64,000 nt of DNA. It comes from Pseudomonas sp. SORT22. Its GTDB lineage: Bacteria; Pseudomonadota; Gammaproteobacteria; Pseudomonadales; Pseudomonadaceae. Positions 62,163-64,000 of this stretch are shown here, in pieces. Below the pieces are notes generated by a model, which had not been told where the DNA came from, made no database searches, and saw only the letters and a list, made by a program, of their open reading frames with translations. Location: contig NZ_CP071007.1 in the NCBI RefSeq assembly GCF_018417635.1, positions 2,852,501 to 2,916,500 of the forward strand, in the 5' to 3' direction. How positions within the stretch are numbered: position 1 is the stretch's first letter; the number at the start of each line of letters is the position of its first letter. The position numbers were made by a program, and so were the translations under genes.

Positions 62163-64000
62163 ATGCGCCAAGGTGTAGTAACCCAGCAACTTTTGCCGGC
62201 GCCGGTCGTACTTGAAGCCGTTGGCAACAACCTCGTCGATACCCTTGAGCGTGCGACGGTACAAATCCCGGTGTATGCGCAAATGGCCGCCAACCAGCTG
62301 GTGCGAATGATCTGGGATGGGCGGCGGGAAAACAATCAGCACTATTTGCATACCGAGGATCGGATCGTTGACGCCGACAGGGTGGGAGAGCCTATCGATT
62401 TCCTCGTGCTGGCCGAACATATCGCCCCGCTCAACAAGGGCCTATTGATGGTGCGGTATCGTGTATTTGATTTTGAAACCGACTGGCACGAATCTGACCA
62501 GCTGGATCTGGAAGTCGGGCGCACAGACCTGGTGCTGTCTCCCCCTTTGGTAGACGAAGCCAAGGAGGGCAGGCTGGATCCAATCGGTCTGACAACCGCT
62601 ACTGTGCGCGTGGTTGTCTACGATGGCATGTTAGTTGGACAAAGGGTTTATCTGGAGTGCCTTCGAACAGGTGGCGGGGGCAGCTATCTGAGGGACAAGG
62701 AGGTGACCGCCTTAACGGACCTGACCTTTGACCTGCCTGTCGAATTCATTATTCCGACCATCGGCCAAAATATCTTGTTCCGATACTGGGTGGTGGAGCC
62801 AGGTGTACGGACCCGGCACTCGCAGTTACTGTCGTTATGGATCAGGCTCCAGACCCTGGAACTGCAGCAGCCCTGCGTTACTCAGGCCACGGCGGGACAG
62901 CTTGATCCTTTGCAAGCGTTATCCGGGGTAAACATCAAGGTTGGTTACCCGCACATGACCGTGCAGGAAAACATTACCTTGAACTGGACCGGCTCGGCCA
63001 TTGGATCGACCATTAGCGAACCGCTCAGGGGAGATCCTCGCGGTGAAGTCGAATTTACCCTTGCCCCTGAGCTTGTGGGCGCAAACATCGGGCCCAGCTT
63101 GCGCACGGTACAGGTCCGCTATGACGTCGAGCGCGTGGGCGGCGGGGCACAGCGGTCGCCGCTGTTGAGTCTGGGCATACGGCCCCTGGCAGGGCTGGCG
63201 CAGCCCGCCGTCGCCGGTGTGATTGGAACGACACTGGACCTTGATCGAGTAACCGACAATCCCCTGGTATCGATAATGCGGTGGAGTTTCGCCCACGCAG
63301 GGCAACGCGTGTGGCTGCGTTGTCATGGCACCAAGCTCAACGGTGATGCCGATGTCATCGAGTTGGGCAGCGCCGCCGAGGTGAATGAAGGCGAAGCCGC
63401 AAATGGCCTGAGCAGGGCGATCGCGCGCAACCGTCTGGTGCTTCTGCGGGATAACTCCGAACTACGGGTGGAATTCAAAGTCAGCTTCGCGCGCACGCAA
63501 CAAGAAGCCGACGCGGTTACCTTCCCCTTGCTCCGCCTGACGCTGCGTACGGGTCTTAGCATTGCCCCAGAGCTCCTGGTGTTGAATGGTCCGGCAGTCC
63601 GGGTGACGAAAAACTGGCAACAGACCAGGGACTTTTCTGGCAACACTTCGCAGCGCCAGCCTACGGGTGGCCAACCGCCGTATACCTATGTCGCCGGTAA
63701 CCCCGAGATAGCCGCTGTGGATCAACAGGGGAAAGTCACCGGCATGGGCAACGGGACAACCACCATCACGGTTCGCGATGCTAACCAGCGCAGCGTTGCC
63801 TACACGGTGCAGGTGTCGAACATACGCTGGCTCAATGTCGACGAGCTCTCCACGTCCTATGCGACCGGCTTGCAATTGATGCAGAGTCGGGGCGGCAGCC
63901 CGGTGCAGGCGAGTGATGAAGCGTTGTTGCTGGGCCACTATGCGCAGCCGTTTCCATCGCTGATGCGGCGCTACTTCTTCATGTTTACCAACGGTCAATG
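62163..64000 (+). CDS. Large Ig-like (BIg2) domain protein, 5' part only
   Basis: An open frame starts at the ATG at 62163, with GGGAGG six bases upstream and an in-frame stop just before it. It continues to the window end without a stop, so at least 612 residues are present. There is no signal peptide. The protein is a chain of beta-sandwich-like units. Near residues 515-545 'PEIAAVDQQGKVTGMGNGTT' followed by 'TITVRDANQR' is a clear bacterial Ig-like group 2 (BIg2) repeat. Such proteins are often adhesins or phage/tail-related surface proteins. The codon use (many TTG, CGA, ATA, GTA) is less GC-biased than its neighbours, hinting at a different origin. Function cannot be assigned. Confidence 0.8.
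   Translation, partial: MRQGVVTQQLLPAPVVLEAVGNNLVDTLERATVQIPVYAQMAANQLVRMIWDGRRENNQHYLHTEDRIVDADRVGEPIDFLVLAEHIAPLNKGLLMVRYRVFDFETDWHESDQLDLEVGRTDLVLSPPLVDEAKEGRLDPIGLTTATVRVVVYDGMLVGQRVYLECLRTGGGGSYLRDKEVTALTDLTFDLPVEFIIPTIGQNILFRYWVVEPGVRTRHSQLLSLWIRLQTLELQQPCVTQATAGQLDPLQALSGVNIKVGYPHMTVQENITLNWTGSAIGSTISEPLRGDPRGEVEFTLAPELVGANIGPSLRTVQVRYDVERVGGGAQRSPLLSLGIRPLAGLAQPAVAGVIGTTLDLDRVTDNPLVSIMRWSFAHAGQRVWLRCHGTKLNGDADVIELGSAAEVNEGEAANGLSRAIARNRLVLLRDNSELRVEFKVSFARTQQEADAVTFPLLRLTLRTGLSIAPELLVLNGPAVRVTKNWQQTRDFSGNTSQRQPTGGQPPYTYVAGNPEIAAVDQQGKVTGMGNGTTTITVRDANQRSVAYTVQVSNIRWLNVDELSTSYATGLQLMQSRGGSPVQASDEALLLGHYAQPFPSLMRRYFFMFTNGQ

Overview
The window is a 64 kb stretch of a GC-rich chromosome of a Pseudomonas, most likely from the P. 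putida group. The evidence is the Pseudomonas-type REP elements (the 'GCGGGCTTG(A/C)CCCGCGAT' family), the MuxABC-OpmB efflux operon, AruH, DUF1652 and DUF1272 proteins, and a gene order from 0.7 to 22 kb that, from memory, matches the D-lysine/efflux region of P. putida KT2440. I see no rRNA, tRNA, CRISPR array or intact mobile element.

Layout. (1) 0.7-8.5 kb: a D-lysine catabolic island. A polar amino acid ABC transporter and an FAD oxidase (amaD) lie on the minus strand with an RpiR-type regulator. Divergent from them are dpkA (piperideine-2-carboxylate reductase) and an aminotransferase (amaC). (2) 8.7-10.6 kb: an HAAAP-type amino acid transporter and the thiol peroxidase tpx. (3) 10.9-20.0 kb: a four-gene tripartite efflux operon (muxA-muxB-muxC-opmB). 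(4) 20.3-28.1 kb: an MHYT-GGDEF-EAL c-di-GMP enzyme, aruH, small membrane and lipoprotein genes, an orphan tyrosine recombinase, and two tandem TenA paralogues behind a TPP riboswitch.

(5) 28.3-52.0 kb is the most interesting region. Minus-strand gspG-gspF lie divergent to a small lytic transglycosylase. Next comes a giant multicopper oxidase of about 1960 residues that looks like the Mn(II) oxidase MnxG. It is followed by an apparently translationally coupled set: an anchored beta-propeller, two SCO copper chaperones, a cytochrome c/periplasmic-binding-protein fusion and a SurA-like chaperone. A second plus-strand operon encodes a receiver-only response regulator, a GspE ATPase, PilM/N/O/P-like inner-membrane proteins, a secretin lipoprotein and three pseudopilin-like proteins. 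It ends in csgE-csgF-csgG, the curli export pore, with no curlin genes. All three transcription units have GG-N10-GC sigma-54 promoter matches close to CCCC-N6/7-GGGG inverted repeats. This suggests one RpoN-dependent regulon that makes, metallates and exports the oxidase.

(6) 52.0-61.5 kb: two divergent cobalamin operons, cbtB-cbtA-cobE-cobM on the minus strand and cobW-cobN-chlI-like-VWA on the plus strand. Each has its own cobalamin riboswitch. (7) 61.6-64.0 kb: a small hypothetical gene, then the 5' part of a large Ig-like-domain protein that runs off the window.
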